Below are positions 1 through 8,807 of a stretch of 64,000 bases of DNA, piece after piece. Each line of letters begins with the position of its first letter. Within the stretch, counting starts at the first letter, position 1. The DNA lies in NCBI GenBank assembly GCA_964531285.1, contig CAZHDI010000001.1:1-64000 (forward strand). Reading direction: 5' to 3'. Source of the DNA: CAZHDI01 sp964531285 (lineage in GTDB: Bacteria > Pseudomonadota > Alphaproteobacteria > JAJFIK01). Below the pieces are notes generated by a model. That model worked only from the letters and a program-made list of their open reading frames with translations, did no database searches and was not told the origin of the DNA. The position numbers were made by a program, and so were the translations under genes.

Positions 1-439
1 AAACACAGCAGACAACCGCCCACCACGCTCCCAATTCCAAATTGTCAAAGAGCAACCGGTCAGCTCTTCGGAAAGAGCCACGAAAACCGTGTGTTTTCGG
101 TAATGGCGAGATGCTGAAGTCACCGTGCTCGCCGCCGGTGAGGGGTGGATATAAAGGCCTCCCCCCACCCACGCAAGCGCTTTTTTTGGGCGCCGCGCAT
201 TTTTTAACCCTCCTTCCACTCTCAGCCCGACCCGCCTGGAGAATCCGGGCTTTCCGCGCCGTCCCTGCGGCGCCCCTCACTCCCCAGCATTGGGCCCCCG
301 CATTGGGCCCCCGCATCCCCCCCCCGCATTGGGCCCGGCGTTTTACGATCCTCCAGCGGCCCCACGACCGCTCCCCACAGGGACGGGACTCGTCCAAACT
401 GGCGTGGCCCTGTTCGACCGCGATGAAGGATCCCTGCCC
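1..439. other. Non-coding left edge with small hairpins and a 13-bp tandem repeat
   Basis: No convincing gene lies here. Two adjacent perfect hairpins are visible: GCTCTT/AAGAGC at 63-78 and CGAAAAC/GTTTTCG with a five-base loop at 81-99. A run of seven or more T follows AAGCGC near 173-187. Just before the patatin gene, positions 287-336 hold about 3.8 copies of a 13-bp unit (GCATTGGGCCCCC). The upstream neighbour is outside the window, so whether the hairpins are its terminator cannot be judged. Confidence 0.5.
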
Positions 440-1426
440 ATGCCCCTGCCGAGCGAAAGCCCCTCCCCTTCAGGCCTAAGGCCGCCCAAGATCGGCCTCG
501 CCCTCGGCGGCGGCGTGGCCCGGGGCTGGGCCCATATCGGTGTGCTGAGGGCCTTATCACGGGCCGGAATCGAGCCCGATATCGTCTGCGGAACATCGAT
601 CGGCGCCCTGGTCGGCGGCTGCTATCTCGCCGGGCACCTCGACACCCTGGAGGACTGGGCGCGGGGCCTGACCAAGCGCCGTTTGATGGGCTATCTCGAT
701 TTTTTCACGACCGGCAGTGGCCTTCTTGGGGGGCGCAAGCTGGCCCGCATGATGGATGCCTATCTTGCGGATGTGCGCATCGAAGAGCTTTCCCGCCCCT
801 TCGTGGCCGTCACCGGCGAACTCGCCACGGGCCACGAGGTGTGGATCGACGAGGGCCCCCTTGTCGAGGCCATCCAGGCATCCTATGCCCTGCCCGGCGT
901 ATTCAGCCCCATGATGAAAAACGACCGTTTGCTGATCGACGGCGCGCTGGTCAATCCGGTCCCTGTGTCCGTGTGCCGCGCAAAGGGCGCGCGGCTCGTC
1001 ATCGCGGTCACCCTGAATGCGGATTCCTTCGGAAAGGGCACCCTGATCGAGACCGATGCCGCGCTGGAGGTCGACCTGCATCGCCTGCACCCGGCGGCCG
1101 GCGCAGAAACGCCTGAAATGGACGGAAAAAAGCGCTTGAGGCGACGCCGGGACGTGGCCAGCCGGCTGATGATGCGCCAATTGTTCGGGCGGGAACAAAG
1201 CGCTCCGGGGATCGCCACGGTCATGCTCGGCGCCCTGAACATCATTATGGATCGCCTGGCCCGATCGCGCATGGCCGGCGACCCGCCCGACATCCTGGTC
1301 TGCCCACGAACGGGCCATATCAGCCTGCTGGGCTTCGACCGCGCCGAGGAACTCATCCGCCTCGGCGACGAGGCGCTCACCCGGGAACTGCCGGCGATCC
1401 GCGAAGCCATGACCGTTCTGCACTGA
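440..1426 (+). CDS. Patatin-like phospholipase (RssA/NTE type)
   Basis: A 328-residue lipid acyl hydrolase of the patatin/RssA group, expected to cleave acyl esters of membrane phospholipids with a Ser-Asp dyad. The oxyanion-hole loop GGGVARG is at residues 23-29, the nucleophile elbow GTSIG at 51-55 (Ser53) and the DGA motif at 167-169 (Asp167), so the active site is complete. I chose ATG 440 because AAGGA lies about nine bases upstream and the conserved fold begins just after; an in-frame ATG at 290 would add a proline-rich, repeat-encoded leader. No signal peptide is seen, so it is probably cytosolic or peripheral. It converges with the CBS-domain gene, and a short GAGGCG/CGCCTC hairpin lies between them. 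Confidence 0.9.
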   Translation: MPLPSESPSPSGLRPPKIGLALGGGVARGWAHIGVLRALSRAGIEPDIVCGTSIGALVGGCYLAGHLDTLEDWARGLTKRRLMGYLDFFTTGSGLLGGRKLARMMDAYLADVRIEELSRPFVAVTGELATGHEVWIDEGPLVEAIQASYALPGVFSPMMKNDRLLIDGALVNPVPVSVCRAKGARLVIAVTLNADSFGKGTLIETDAALEVDLHRLHPAAGAETPEMDGKKRLRRRRDVASRLMMRQLFGREQSAPGIATVMLGALNIIMDRLARSRMAGDPPDILVCPRTGHISLLGFDRAEELIRLGDEALTRELPAIREAMTVLH

Positions 1427-1472
1427 CCGCGCGCCACACCGCCGGGCGAGGCGGCAGAACGCCTCCGGAGGG

Positions 1473-1907
1473 TCAGGACGCGCTGTGGATATAGGTCTTC
1501 AGCGCAGCCGCCTCCGCCTCGATTTCCTCGATCTTGATCTTCACGGCATCGCCGATGGAAATCAGGCCGACCAACTGCCCGTCCGTGACCACCGGCACAT
1601 GGCGGAACCGCTGCCGGGTCATCAGATCCAGGATGTCCTCCACCCCATCGTTTTCCGAACAGCAGATGACATCGGCGGTCATGAACGCCCCAATCGGCTG
1701 GTCCATCACCGCCGACCCGTGGGTGGCCAGCGCCCGCACGATATCGCGCTCCGACAGGATGCCGATCGGCATGCCTTGCACATCCGTCACCACCACGGCG
1801 CCGATGCCCCGATCGCGCAGGATCACCGCCGCCTCGAACAGGGTTTGATCCGCATGGGCTGTAAAGACCGCGTGGCCCTTGTCAGCAAGAACCGCTCCGA
1901 CCTTCAT
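1473..1907 (-). CDS. Tandem CBS-domain protein
   Basis: A 144-residue protein made almost entirely of two CBS domains (about residues 8-63 and 76-130), followed by a short charged helix. Stand-alone CBS pairs bind adenine nucleotides and act as energy or ligand sensors; the partner is not evident here. ATG 1907 is preferred because a textbook AAGGAGGA ribosome site sits just upstream; a reading frame open to 2060 would add 51 low-complexity residues. Each domain ends in the typical motif preceding its last helix (ILSERDIV and LISIGDAV). The family call is secure; the biological role is unknown. Confidence 0.9.
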   Translation of the reverse strand: MKVGAVLADKGHAVFTAHADQTLFEAAVILRDRGIGAVVVTDVQGMPIGILSERDIVRALATHGSAVMDQPIGAFMTADVICCSENDGVEDILDLMTRQRFRHVPVVTDGQLVGLISIGDAVKIKIEEIEAEAAALKTYIHSAS

Positions 1908-2301
1908 GGGTCCGTCCTCCTTGCCCGGCTTTGTCTGTCGGGGTCGGCCGGGCGGTCCTGTCCGCACGCCATGCGGGAAGGGCTGCCCCCCGCCCCATGT
2001 CGCCCCTTGGCGGAACCCTGCCCAAAGATCGGACAGCGCCCCGGGGGCCGTTTGGGACATACCGGCCGGGATCGGTCATAACCCGTGTTACAATCAAGAG
2101 CATGATCCGAAACACGGGGCGGTGCAAACCCGGTTTCAAACCCGGTTTCAGGGCCCTTACCATCCCTCACCCGGCGGTTTGCGCGCCCATGGCAACTGTG
2201 TCCCGGGCCGGCCTGTGGTTGACGGGGCCGTAAGCATTTTCGCGAGACGGAAAACCGCTTTACAGTGCGGGATAAGGCACACGAAGGCGGAGGCTGTCGG
2301 C

Positions 2302-3780
2302 ATGGCGCGGGACGAGGAGAACACACTTCAGGGGCCTCCCGACCAGGACAACATCCTGGTCCTGCCGCCCAAATCTTCCGGCGAGGAGGCCTCTGGATCC
2401 GGGGAAGATGCAGGGTCGTCCGGCGCAAGACCGTCCTCGCGCGGACGCCCGCCCCAGCCGCCACGCCCCCCGCGGCCCGGCCCAAAAGACGATGACACAC
2501 CGCGCCGCGGGGCGTTGCCCGTCACGGCGATTCTCATCATGGCCACGCTGGCAACGGCCGGCCTCACGGTGTCCGCTGCCGCTTTTTTTGCCATTTACCG
2601 GGTGCCCCTGAGCATCCAGATCATGCTGCCCATCGTGGTGATGGCGACACTCTACGGCCTTGCCTATGTCTTCATGCACCGCGGTTGGATCATCGCCGGG
2701 CAGACCGCGCTCAACACGGGTCTCATCGTGTTCGGGTTGGCCGTCTACACCATCGGCAGCAGCCTGAGAGTGGTGAATCATTGGCCCGACCTGCTGCTCA
2801 TCTGGGCCATGGGGGCGCTCTTTGTGGCCGTCCTGGTGCCCTCAAAAACCGCTCTCACCCAGACCTTTCTGGTGGCTTGCGCCTGGTCCACCAGCGAGTC
2901 GATCTATTTTTTCGCGCCCCTCCACTGGCATTTTCTCCTGCTGTGGGCGGCGGCCTTCACGCTGACGAGCGCCCTTAACTGGCTGCCTGGGCTTTACGTG
3001 GCAATCGGCACCCTGGCTCTCTGGCTGGGGCTCAACAGCATCAGTGCCTTGAGCGAGCTTTATTGGGAGCAGATCCATGTGGCGAGCCTGCATGTCCTGT
3101 TGTGGCTGGGCCTATGGGTCATCTCGCGACTGCTGGCGACCTTTGAGCTGGAATTCGCCCGCACCCTCGCCCGGGCTTCGCTGGCCCTGATGCTCGCGGC
3201 CATGGCTTATCTGATGACGACCTATGCCTATCCGGAGGATTTCAAATTCCTCTGGTCGGTGACGGCGGCCATTGGAGCGGCCCTGGTGCTTCTGTTCAGC
3301 GCCCTGGCCCTGGCCCGGTCCGGCGCCGGCGCCAACCGCTACCGCGACCCCGTGGAGCTGCGGGCCGGCCTGCGGGCCTCCGACCTTTTCGTCGTCATCA
3401 CCATGACGGTCTTCGCCGTCGGCTATCCCCTCGCTTACGACACCATTGATCGCATCCTCGTGCTCTATGACAGCCGGCTGCTTGCGGTCATGACAGGGAC
3501 TGTGTTCTTGGCCTGGTGCCTGTGGGTGGTGCTCATGGGCCGGCGCGAACACGACGGCATGGTCATTGGGATCGGTCTCGTCGCCGCTGCGGTGGAACTT
3601 CTCATCGTGCTCAATGAGGTAATGAATGGCGGCGCGTTCTTCACGAGCGGCAATTTCATCGTGACCATATCGGTCGGCGCCTCGGTTCTGATCGCCCTGG
3701 TCATCATCCTGACCTGGATCCGCAGCCGCGGCACGCCGCCATGGTCGAACGACCGGGAAACACCGTCCACGGATGTCTGA
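2302..3780 (+). CDS. Polytopic membrane protein, DUF2157/DUF4401-like
   Basis: A 492-residue protein with a charged, Pro/Ser/Gly-rich N-terminal tail of about 70 residues followed by roughly twelve hydrophobic segments. I chose ATG 2302 because GGAGG lies about eight bases upstream; the frame stays open to 1879 but that stretch overlaps the divergent CBS promoter. The gene directly downstream encodes a GDYXXLXY-like protein, a partner commonly found beside DUF2157/DUF4401 membrane proteins, and this context is the main basis for the family suggestion. No enzymatic motif was recognised and the function of such pairs is not established. A transporter cannot be excluded. Confidence 0.7.
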   Translation: MARDEENTLQGPPDQDNILVLPPKSSGEEASGSGEDAGSSGARPSSRGRPPQPPRPPRPGPKDDDTPRRGALPVTAILIMATLATAGLTVSAAAFFAIYRVPLSIQIMLPIVVMATLYGLAYVFMHRGWIIAGQTALNTGLIVFGLAVYTIGSSLRVVNHWPDLLLIWAMGALFVAVLVPSKTALTQTFLVACAWSTSESIYFFAPLHWHFLLLWAAAFTLTSALNWLPGLYVAIGTLALWLGLNSISALSELYWEQIHVASLHVLLWLGLWVISRLLATFELEFARTLARASLALMLAAMAYLMTTYAYPEDFKFLWSVTAAIGAALVLLFSALALARSGAGANRYRDPVELRAGLRASDLFVVITMTVFAVGYPLAYDTIDRILVLYDSRLLAVMTGTVFLAWCLWVVLMGRREHDGMVIGIGLVAAAVELLIVLNEVMNGGAFFTSGNFIVTISVGASVLIALVIILTWIRSRGTPPWSNDRETPSTDV

Positions 3781-3844
3781 TACGCCCGAGCACCGTGCGG
3801 GCCGATGGATCGCCGGGCCGGGAGAGCCCGAAGGGAGATGACCG

Positions 3845-4453
3845 ATGACCATTGCCATACGGATCATAATCGTGCTGGTAATTCAGGTCGCCGTTCTCGG
3901 CGGCATGCTGGGGCTGCACCTGACCACCCTGTGCAGGGGCGAACCGGTGATCATCATGACCCGGAATGTGGAGGCGGAGGACATTATCGCCGGGAACACC
4001 ATTCCCTTGCGCTATTCCATCGGCAATATCGACCTGTCGGGCCTCGACGGCAGCGACCAGTTCCGCAAATTCGACCCGGTCTATGTCATCCTGCGCCGCT
4101 TCGAGAACCGGCAATATGGCAGCATCTGGTATGCGGACCGGGTGGAGAACGATCTGGAGGGCCAACAACTCCGGGACAATGAGATCGCCATCCGGGGCAC
4201 GGTCAACCGGGTCGTCACAAACCGGAACCGGCTGGGCAGCGACCGCCCGCCCCGGATCGAAATCTCCTATGGCATCGAAGACTACCGGGTGACCAGCGGC
4301 GATGCGGATGTCTTCGGTGCTCGCCGCGGACAAGTGGACATCGCCATGCAACTTCTCGTGGACTCCAGCGGGCGTGCCATCGTGGAAAGCATGCTGACAC
4401 CGACCGGCGCGCTCATCAGCCCGCCGAGCCTTTGGACCGGCCTGTGCCAGTGA
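3845..4453 (+). CDS. GDYXXLXY-family membrane-anchored protein
   Basis: A 202-residue protein with one N-terminal hydrophobic anchor (about residues 5-25) and a soluble, beta-rich remainder, probably periplasmic. Residues 49-59 read AGNTIPLRYSI, a variant of the GDYXXLXY motif that names the family: the Gly and the LRY core are kept but the Asp is not. A GGGAG ribosome site precedes ATG 3845, and only 64 bases separate it from the upstream polytopic membrane gene, so the two are probably cotranscribed. Family members are usually encoded next to DUF2157 or DUF4401 membrane proteins, as here. Biochemical role unknown. Confidence 0.7.
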   Translation: MTIAIRIIIVLVIQVAVLGGMLGLHLTTLCRGEPVIIMTRNVEAEDIIAGNTIPLRYSIGNIDLSGLDGSDQFRKFDPVYVILRRFENRQYGSIWYADRVENDLEGQQLRDNEIAIRGTVNRVVTNRNRLGSDRPPRIEISYGIEDYRVTSGDADVFGARRGQVDIAMQLLVDSSGRAIVESMLTPTGALISPPSLWTGLCQ

Positions 4454-4651
4454 TTGGCGTCGCGCCGTTGCCAGCCCAAACCCGGATGAATTGAACCGGC
4501 CACCCCTTGTCAGGGGGCCTCGCGATGCGAGGGATCGCACCGGAGGCGCCGTCACGGTCCCGGGCGAAAGCCCGGTCCCCTGGGAAAGCAGCCCAGCGGC
4601 ACCAAGGACGCCGGGCTCCAGATCATGTCTCCGCGAACACAGATCAGACGA

Positions 4652-5272
4652 TCACTCGGGGAATTTTCCGAGGGGAAAGGGCTTGTCTTCCTTGATGAAG
4701 GCAACGAAGGCCAGCAGATCGGTCAGGTAGACGATGGCCCGGCGCGTGAAGCTGCGCAGTTCCTCGTTCAATTCCTTGTTCAGCAGGCCGACGATAAATT
4801 GCAGCAGGGCCAGAAACAGCACGAGGCCGAACAGCATCCACGCAAGGACGCCATAGCCCACCATATAGAGGAGGCGGATGAAAAGGCTGCGCTGGTAGTC
4901 ACGACCCGCGCCGTCGGACGCCGCTCCGCTGGACGACCCGGTACCGCCGCCATAACCCGAACCGCCCGATCCCGAACCGCCCGATCCCGAACCGCCTGTT
5001 CCAGACTTACCCGGGGCGCCGCCGCCCGTCGAACTGCTTTTTTCTCCATCGCCCAAGGCGGACGAAACACCTGAAACCGTTTCCGATGCCATGCCGGTCG
5101 TCTCCACACTATGGGCCGCATCCTGCTCGGAGGCGGCACGGGTTTCGGGTTGGGGATCCGGCTTCACGTCAATCGTGACACCGGACGATGGGGCGGAGGA
5201 TCGACGCTGGCGCGTGCCGTCGTCGACCGGGTCGAGTACATCCTGATCCGTGGTCTGATTTGTGTCCACCAT
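4652..5272 (-). CDS. DUF4389 domain membrane protein with Gly/Ser-rich linker
   Basis: A 206-residue protein. The first half is hydrophilic and disordered and contains a Gly/Ser-rich run encoded by a 15-bp tandem repeat at about 4956-4996. The C-terminal 85 residues form a DUF4389-like domain: RLLYMVGYGVLAWMLFG and following hydrophobic segments (one or two membrane spans), then an amphipathic stretch ending in PFPLGKFPE. ATG 5272 is chosen because AGAGGA lies a few bases upstream; the frame extends to 5338. DUF4389 proteins are lipid-transport or membrane-associated proteins of unknown function. The linker repeat may vary in copy number between strains. Confidence 0.75.
   Translation of the reverse strand: MVDTNQTTDQDVLDPVDDGTRQRRSSAPSSGVTIDVKPDPQPETRAASEQDAAHSVETTGMASETVSGVSSALGDGEKSSSTGGGAPGKSGTGGSGSGGSGSGGSGYGGGTGSSSGAASDGAGRDYQRSLFIRLLYMVGYGVLAWMLFGLVLFLALLQFIVGLLNKELNEELRSFTRRAIVYLTDLLAFVAFIKEDKPFPLGKFPE
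4956..4996. repeat. 15-bp tandem repeat inside the DUF4389 gene
   Basis: The unit CCCGAACCGCCCGAT is repeated about 2.7 times and encodes the GSGGS linker of the DUF4389 protein on the minus strand. The period is a multiple of three, so copy-number changes would keep the frame. Confidence 0.8.
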
Positions 5273-5444
5273 GACATCCTCTTCGTAGGGATCACCAAGA
5301 ACGGCAGACTGGCCCCCGCGAGCCTGCCGGGAACGCATACGCTAGAACCATGAAAGGCGCGGCGGCGCCCTTGACCCCCAGGAGCGGTGGTCCGCAAGGA
5401 GCGGACCGCCAACAGGCGGGCTGTGTCGAGGCGCGGACGATCAA

Positions 5445-6242
5445 TCACCGCCCGAAGCCGCGCCAGCCGCCACCGGCCCCATAGGGTCGGTAGGGATCGA
5501 ACAGCGGCATGGCCAGGAGGCCGGAAAAAAAGCCGCCGAGATGGGCCTCCCAAGCAATGAGCTTCGCCTCACCCGGTCCGCCGAAGCCGATGACGCCCAT
5601 CACAAGATTAAGCAGCACCCAGATGGCCACGAAGCCCATGACCCGCTGGTCCGTCAGGGGCGCCAGGGGAACGGGCGCCGATGACGGCCACCCCAGCAGG
5701 CCGACCTGACGTTGAGAAAACATGAACCGCGCCGCAGCGCCCATCAATCCTGCGATCGCACCGGATGCGCCGACGACGGGAATCACACCGTCCATATTCA
5801 TCACGAGGTGGAGGACCGCCCCGCCAACGGCACAGATACAAAATAATGCCATGAATCGGGCATCGCCGAGGCGTCGCGCCACCGGTGCGCCGAAGGCAAG
5901 AAGCCACACGCTGTTGAATCCCAGATGCATCAGATCGCCATGGAGCATGGCATAGGTCAGGAACGTCGCAAGGCCACCCAAGGGCTCTGGGAGCGTGAAC
6001 AGGTCTTCCGCCCCGGCCACGCCCTGGGTCAGACGCGCGGGAATGAATCCGAAATCGAAAATGAGCCGCGTCGATGTCTCGATGGGGAGGGCGACCCGCA
6101 TGAGATGCGCAAGGACAATCGCCCCGATTAGCCACAGAACGACGGAGGGGGCATTGATCGCGGGCTGGTGCGGCGGCGGCGCGCCGAACAGGGGCCCGCC
6201 CCTGCGGTCATCGTCCAGCCGGCGCCAGGGAGTGCGGTTCAT
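5445..6242 (-). CDS. Rhomboid family intramembrane serine protease
   Basis: A 265-residue polytopic protease that would cleave membrane-spanning substrates within the bilayer. The conserved HGDLMHLGFN segment is at residues 101-110, the nucleophile motif GASGAIAG has Ser160, and the partner His is His233 in AHLGGF, so the Ser-His dyad is intact. About six membrane segments follow a 30-residue cytosolic tail. It is encoded divergently from the PAS_5 gene. No substrate candidate is evident in the window. Family assignment is firm; physiological role unknown. Confidence 0.93.
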   Translation of the reverse strand: MNRTPWRRLDDDRRGGPLFGAPPPHQPAINAPSVVLWLIGAIVLAHLMRVALPIETSTRLIFDFGFIPARLTQGVAGAEDLFTLPEPLGGLATFLTYAMLHGDLMHLGFNSVWLLAFGAPVARRLGDARFMALFCICAVGGAVLHLVMNMDGVIPVVGASGAIAGLMGAAARFMFSQRQVGLLGWPSSAPVPLAPLTDQRVMGFVAIWVLLNLVMGVIGFGGPGEAKLIAWEAHLGGFFSGLLAMPLFDPYRPYGAGGGWRGFGR

Positions 6243-6633
6243 GTTTCGCTCTTTTGGTTGAGAGACAGCAATGGTCGAGAGCGCAGGCTATGGGCCCACG
6301 GCCACCGGGACGGGATGCCGTTCAAACCGGCCTGCGGCCCATCCAAAGCGGCATTCGGCATCGTCATTCAGTGATCCTTCCCACGCGGTGCGGTGCATGC
6401 TTTGCGCAGTCAACACCCTTTCCCAACCATAGGGCCGAGCCGGTGAAGCGTCGAGGCGCAGGGCAGCGCGCGCTTTGGCACGGAACCTGCTCCCCTGCTT
6501 CAAAACCGCCGGACGATCCGGCGTGGCGGCCCCTCGAGCCCGTTATCGTCCTATCCAGCTTTGCATGGGACCATCCCGGGGCTTTTCGGGGGCTCTCGGG
6601 GTGACGGACGGTCTGGTGGGGCCGGTGGGGACC
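6243..6633. other. Divergent intergenic region, rhomboid / PAS_5
   Basis: This 391-base stretch separates two divergent genes. I see no RNA gene, strong hairpin or recognisable operator. Frames open through it have no ribosome site or family resemblance. It presumably holds both promoters. Confidence 0.5.
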
Positions 6634-7347
6634 ATGCGCAATACCAAAACGAAACGCGTCTTTGATTACTGGCTGGCCCTGAAAGGCACACGCCCAGTCC
6701 CTTTTCGGCGCGATGTGTCACCGCGGGATCTGAAAGGGTTGCTGCCCTTCGTCTTCCTCGCCGAGCGCGTGGACGCCCAGATGACGGTGTTTCGCCTCGC
6801 CGGGACGGGCCTGTGTGAGCGATATGGGCGGGAATTGCGCGACCACAATCTCGAGGCCCTGTGGTCGGCGGGGGATCGACCGGCGTTTCGCCGGTTCGTT
6901 GAGCGTATCCTGACGACCCCGGCGCCTGGCCTCGCCTCCTTCCGGGCCGAAACCGTCGACTGCCGCTCCGTTTGCGGGGAAATGCTGCTTCTGCCGCTCG
7001 CGAATTCGAGCCGGGCCGATCCCGGTCGGGCCGAAAGGGGGGACAGCCCTGACCAGGACGCGCCCCTGACGCGGCTTCTGGGCTGTGCATTCGCCACGCA
7101 GAGCACGAGCTGGCTCGGCCAGCGGCCCCTTGTGCACCACTATCTGGAAGGCACCCGAATGATCGAGCAGCCCGGCCTTTGTTTGGAAACCACGGCGCCA
7201 TTGAAACAGGCGACCGCCGGCGGACCGGCCGAAGCCGGCGCGCAGACGGCCCCCATGCGCCAGCGCGGGCATCTCAAACTGGTGGTCTCCCACGACACAC
7301 CGCCAGCACTGGCCCGGCAGGCGAGCCCCCATCGCTTTATCGGATAG
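6634..7347 (+). CDS. PAS_5-type PAS domain protein
   Basis: A 237-residue protein of the PAS_5 group common in Alphaproteobacteria. The fold runs from about residue 5 to 160, including the characteristic early FDYW, the FRLAGTGLCERYGREL segment and a later LLPL strand. The C-terminal 60 residues are Ala/Gly-rich and probably disordered. PAS_5 proteins lack an output domain and are presumed sensory or regulatory; some act in stress and cell-cycle circuits. ATG 6634 follows GGTGGGG; the frame is open upstream to 6475 but without coding character. It converges with the GT2-GtrA gene, with a GAACCG/CGGTTC palindrome at 7379-7393 between them. Confidence 0.8.
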   Translation: MRNTKTKRVFDYWLALKGTRPVPFRRDVSPRDLKGLLPFVFLAERVDAQMTVFRLAGTGLCERYGRELRDHNLEALWSAGDRPAFRRFVERILTTPAPGLASFRAETVDCRSVCGEMLLLPLANSSRADPGRAERGDSPDQDAPLTRLLGCAFATQSTSWLGQRPLVHHYLEGTRMIEQPGLCLETTAPLKQATAGGPAEAGAQTAPMRQRGHLKLVVSHDTPPALARQASPHRFIG

Positions 7348-7391
7348 GCCTCTCGCCGGGCCTGCCGGGTTTGCGCCGGAACCGGTCCGGT

Positions 7392-8504
7392 TCAGGGCTT
7401 CATGCGCCACGTGAAAATTGAACTGGCCGCATAATTCCAGACGACGCCCACAAGGGTCCCGGCGAGTCCCGAAAGCCACCAGGACGAATTCTGATTCTCG
7501 AACAGAAAATTCGCGACGCCCACATTTCCGATCACGCCGAGACTGCACACGGCATAGAAAGACAAAAGGCCTGTAAAAAAAGACAGGCCCTTCAAGCGCT
7601 GATCCCGGTAAGTCAGGACATTGTTCAAGAAGAAATTGCTCGTCATGGCGAAGATCGTTGCAACGCCCTGCGCCACCAGGAACCGCATGTCCCACAGGGT
7701 CAGGGCGACCCAAAGCGTCAGCATGTGGACGAACACGCCGATAAAACCGATGGCTGCAAACATCACGAAGCGGGCCGGCACGATATGGCCGACCATCTTG
7801 TCGAGCAGCAGCGCCGCATATTCCCAGAGGACGAGGCTGTCGAGCTTGCTTTCCCCGTGGACCCGATCCCGGAACTCGTAGGGCAGTTCCCTGAAGGCAA
7901 GCCGGGTTGGGCTTGAGGCGAACAGATCCAGCAGGATCTTGAAACCTTCGCCGCTCAGGCGCGGCGCAATGCGCTCGAACACGTCCCGGCGCACGGCGAA
8001 AAAGCCGCTCATCGGGTCGGTCAGGTCCGCGCGGACCACGAGGCGACTCACTCGCGTGGCGAGCTTGCTCATGGACACGCGGGACTGGTCCCAAGTGCCG
8101 GTGCCGCCGCCCTCGACATATCGGCTGCCGACGACCACGTCCGCCGCCCCATCCCGCAGCTCACGGATCATTTTGGGGATCAGGGTCTCGTCATGCTGCA
8201 TATCGGCGTCGATGACCGCCACATGGTCGGCCGACGTGCTGAGTGCGCCTTCAATGACGGCCGAAGACAGGCCCCGGCGGCCGACCCGGCGGATACAGCG
8301 GATGCGCCGGTCCGTGCGACCCATGGATTTGACGAGATCAGCCGTCCCGTCGGGCGAGTTATCGTCTACGAAGACAATCTCATAGGACATGTCACCGGCG
8401 GCCGCACGGAGCTTTTCAACCAGCGGTTCCACGTTGTCCCGCTCATTGAAAGTCGGCACCACAATGCAGCAATCCAAAGCGTCCGGATCACTGATCCTTT
8501 CCAT
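7392..8504 (-). CDS. GT2 polyprenyl-phosphate glycosyltransferase fused to GtrA
   Basis: A 370-residue two-domain protein. Residues 1-235 form a GT-A fold glycosyltransferase of the DPM1/GtrB type: VVPTFNERDN near the start, DDNSPDGT, the metal-binding DAD in VIDADMQHDE and SGFFAVRR. It should transfer a sugar from a nucleotide donor to polyprenyl phosphate. The last 130 residues carry four membrane spans typical of GtrA, the proposed flippase of the lipid-linked sugar. A G-rich site precedes ATG 8504; an ATG at 8537 is possible. It is divergent from the GT39-like transferase, which could use the polyprenyl-linked sugar on the periplasmic side. Confidence 0.9.
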   Translation of the reverse strand: MERISDPDALDCCIVVPTFNERDNVEPLVEKLRAAAGDMSYEIVFVDDNSPDGTADLVKSMGRTDRRIRCIRRVGRRGLSSAVIEGALSTSADHVAVIDADMQHDETLIPKMIRELRDGAADVVVGSRYVEGGGTGTWDQSRVSMSKLATRVSRLVVRADLTDPMSGFFAVRRDVFERIAPRLSGEGFKILLDLFASSPTRLAFRELPYEFRDRVHGESKLDSLVLWEYAALLLDKMVGHIVPARFVMFAAIGFIGVFVHMLTLWVALTLWDMRFLVAQGVATIFAMTSNFFLNNVLTYRDQRLKGLSFFTGLLSFYAVCSLGVIGNVGVANFLFENQNSSWWLSGLAGTLVGVVWNYAASSIFTWRMKP

Positions 8505-8807
8505 GTGACCCCCCCGGGATGTCCGCGCCAGTCCCATACCGCCAACCCAGGCGTTACATACCGGTCACGCGGGCCGATTGCAATTGAAGGGTGCCATGGG
8601 GAACGGCGTGACAGAAGGGTGCGAATTCCATGGCTTTGATCATGGGGACCGAAAATAACGTCTGACGTGACAAATTGGACAATAAAGCATTAGAAAGGCG
8701 AAACGAGACAACGCACAAGGGAGCAAGCACCCATTTGGTCGCACGGCGTCGGCCTCCTTCCCGGATGCCTCGCGCCCCCGGCAAACCCCCTTCGGAATGA
8801 GACGGCC
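8505..8807. other. Divergent intergenic region between glycosyltransferase genes
   Basis: A 303-base region with an AT-richer patch around 8655-8700, where a TTGGAC hexamer could serve as a -35 box for the downstream gene. No hairpin or RNA gene is evident. It probably carries the promoters for both divergent glycan genes. Confidence 0.45.

Noticed and set aside
42..479. Open reading frame of 145 codons at the left edge
   Set aside because: It has no ribosome site, is Pro/Arg-rich, resembles no family, and overlaps the patatin gene start and a tandem repeat.
4498..4622. Structured intergenic RNA candidate downstream of the GDYXXLXY gene
   Set aside because: GGCC/CCCC-GGGG and AGCCCGG/CCGGGCT arms can pair, but in sequence this GC-rich such pairings are expected and there is no T tract or conserved RNA motif.
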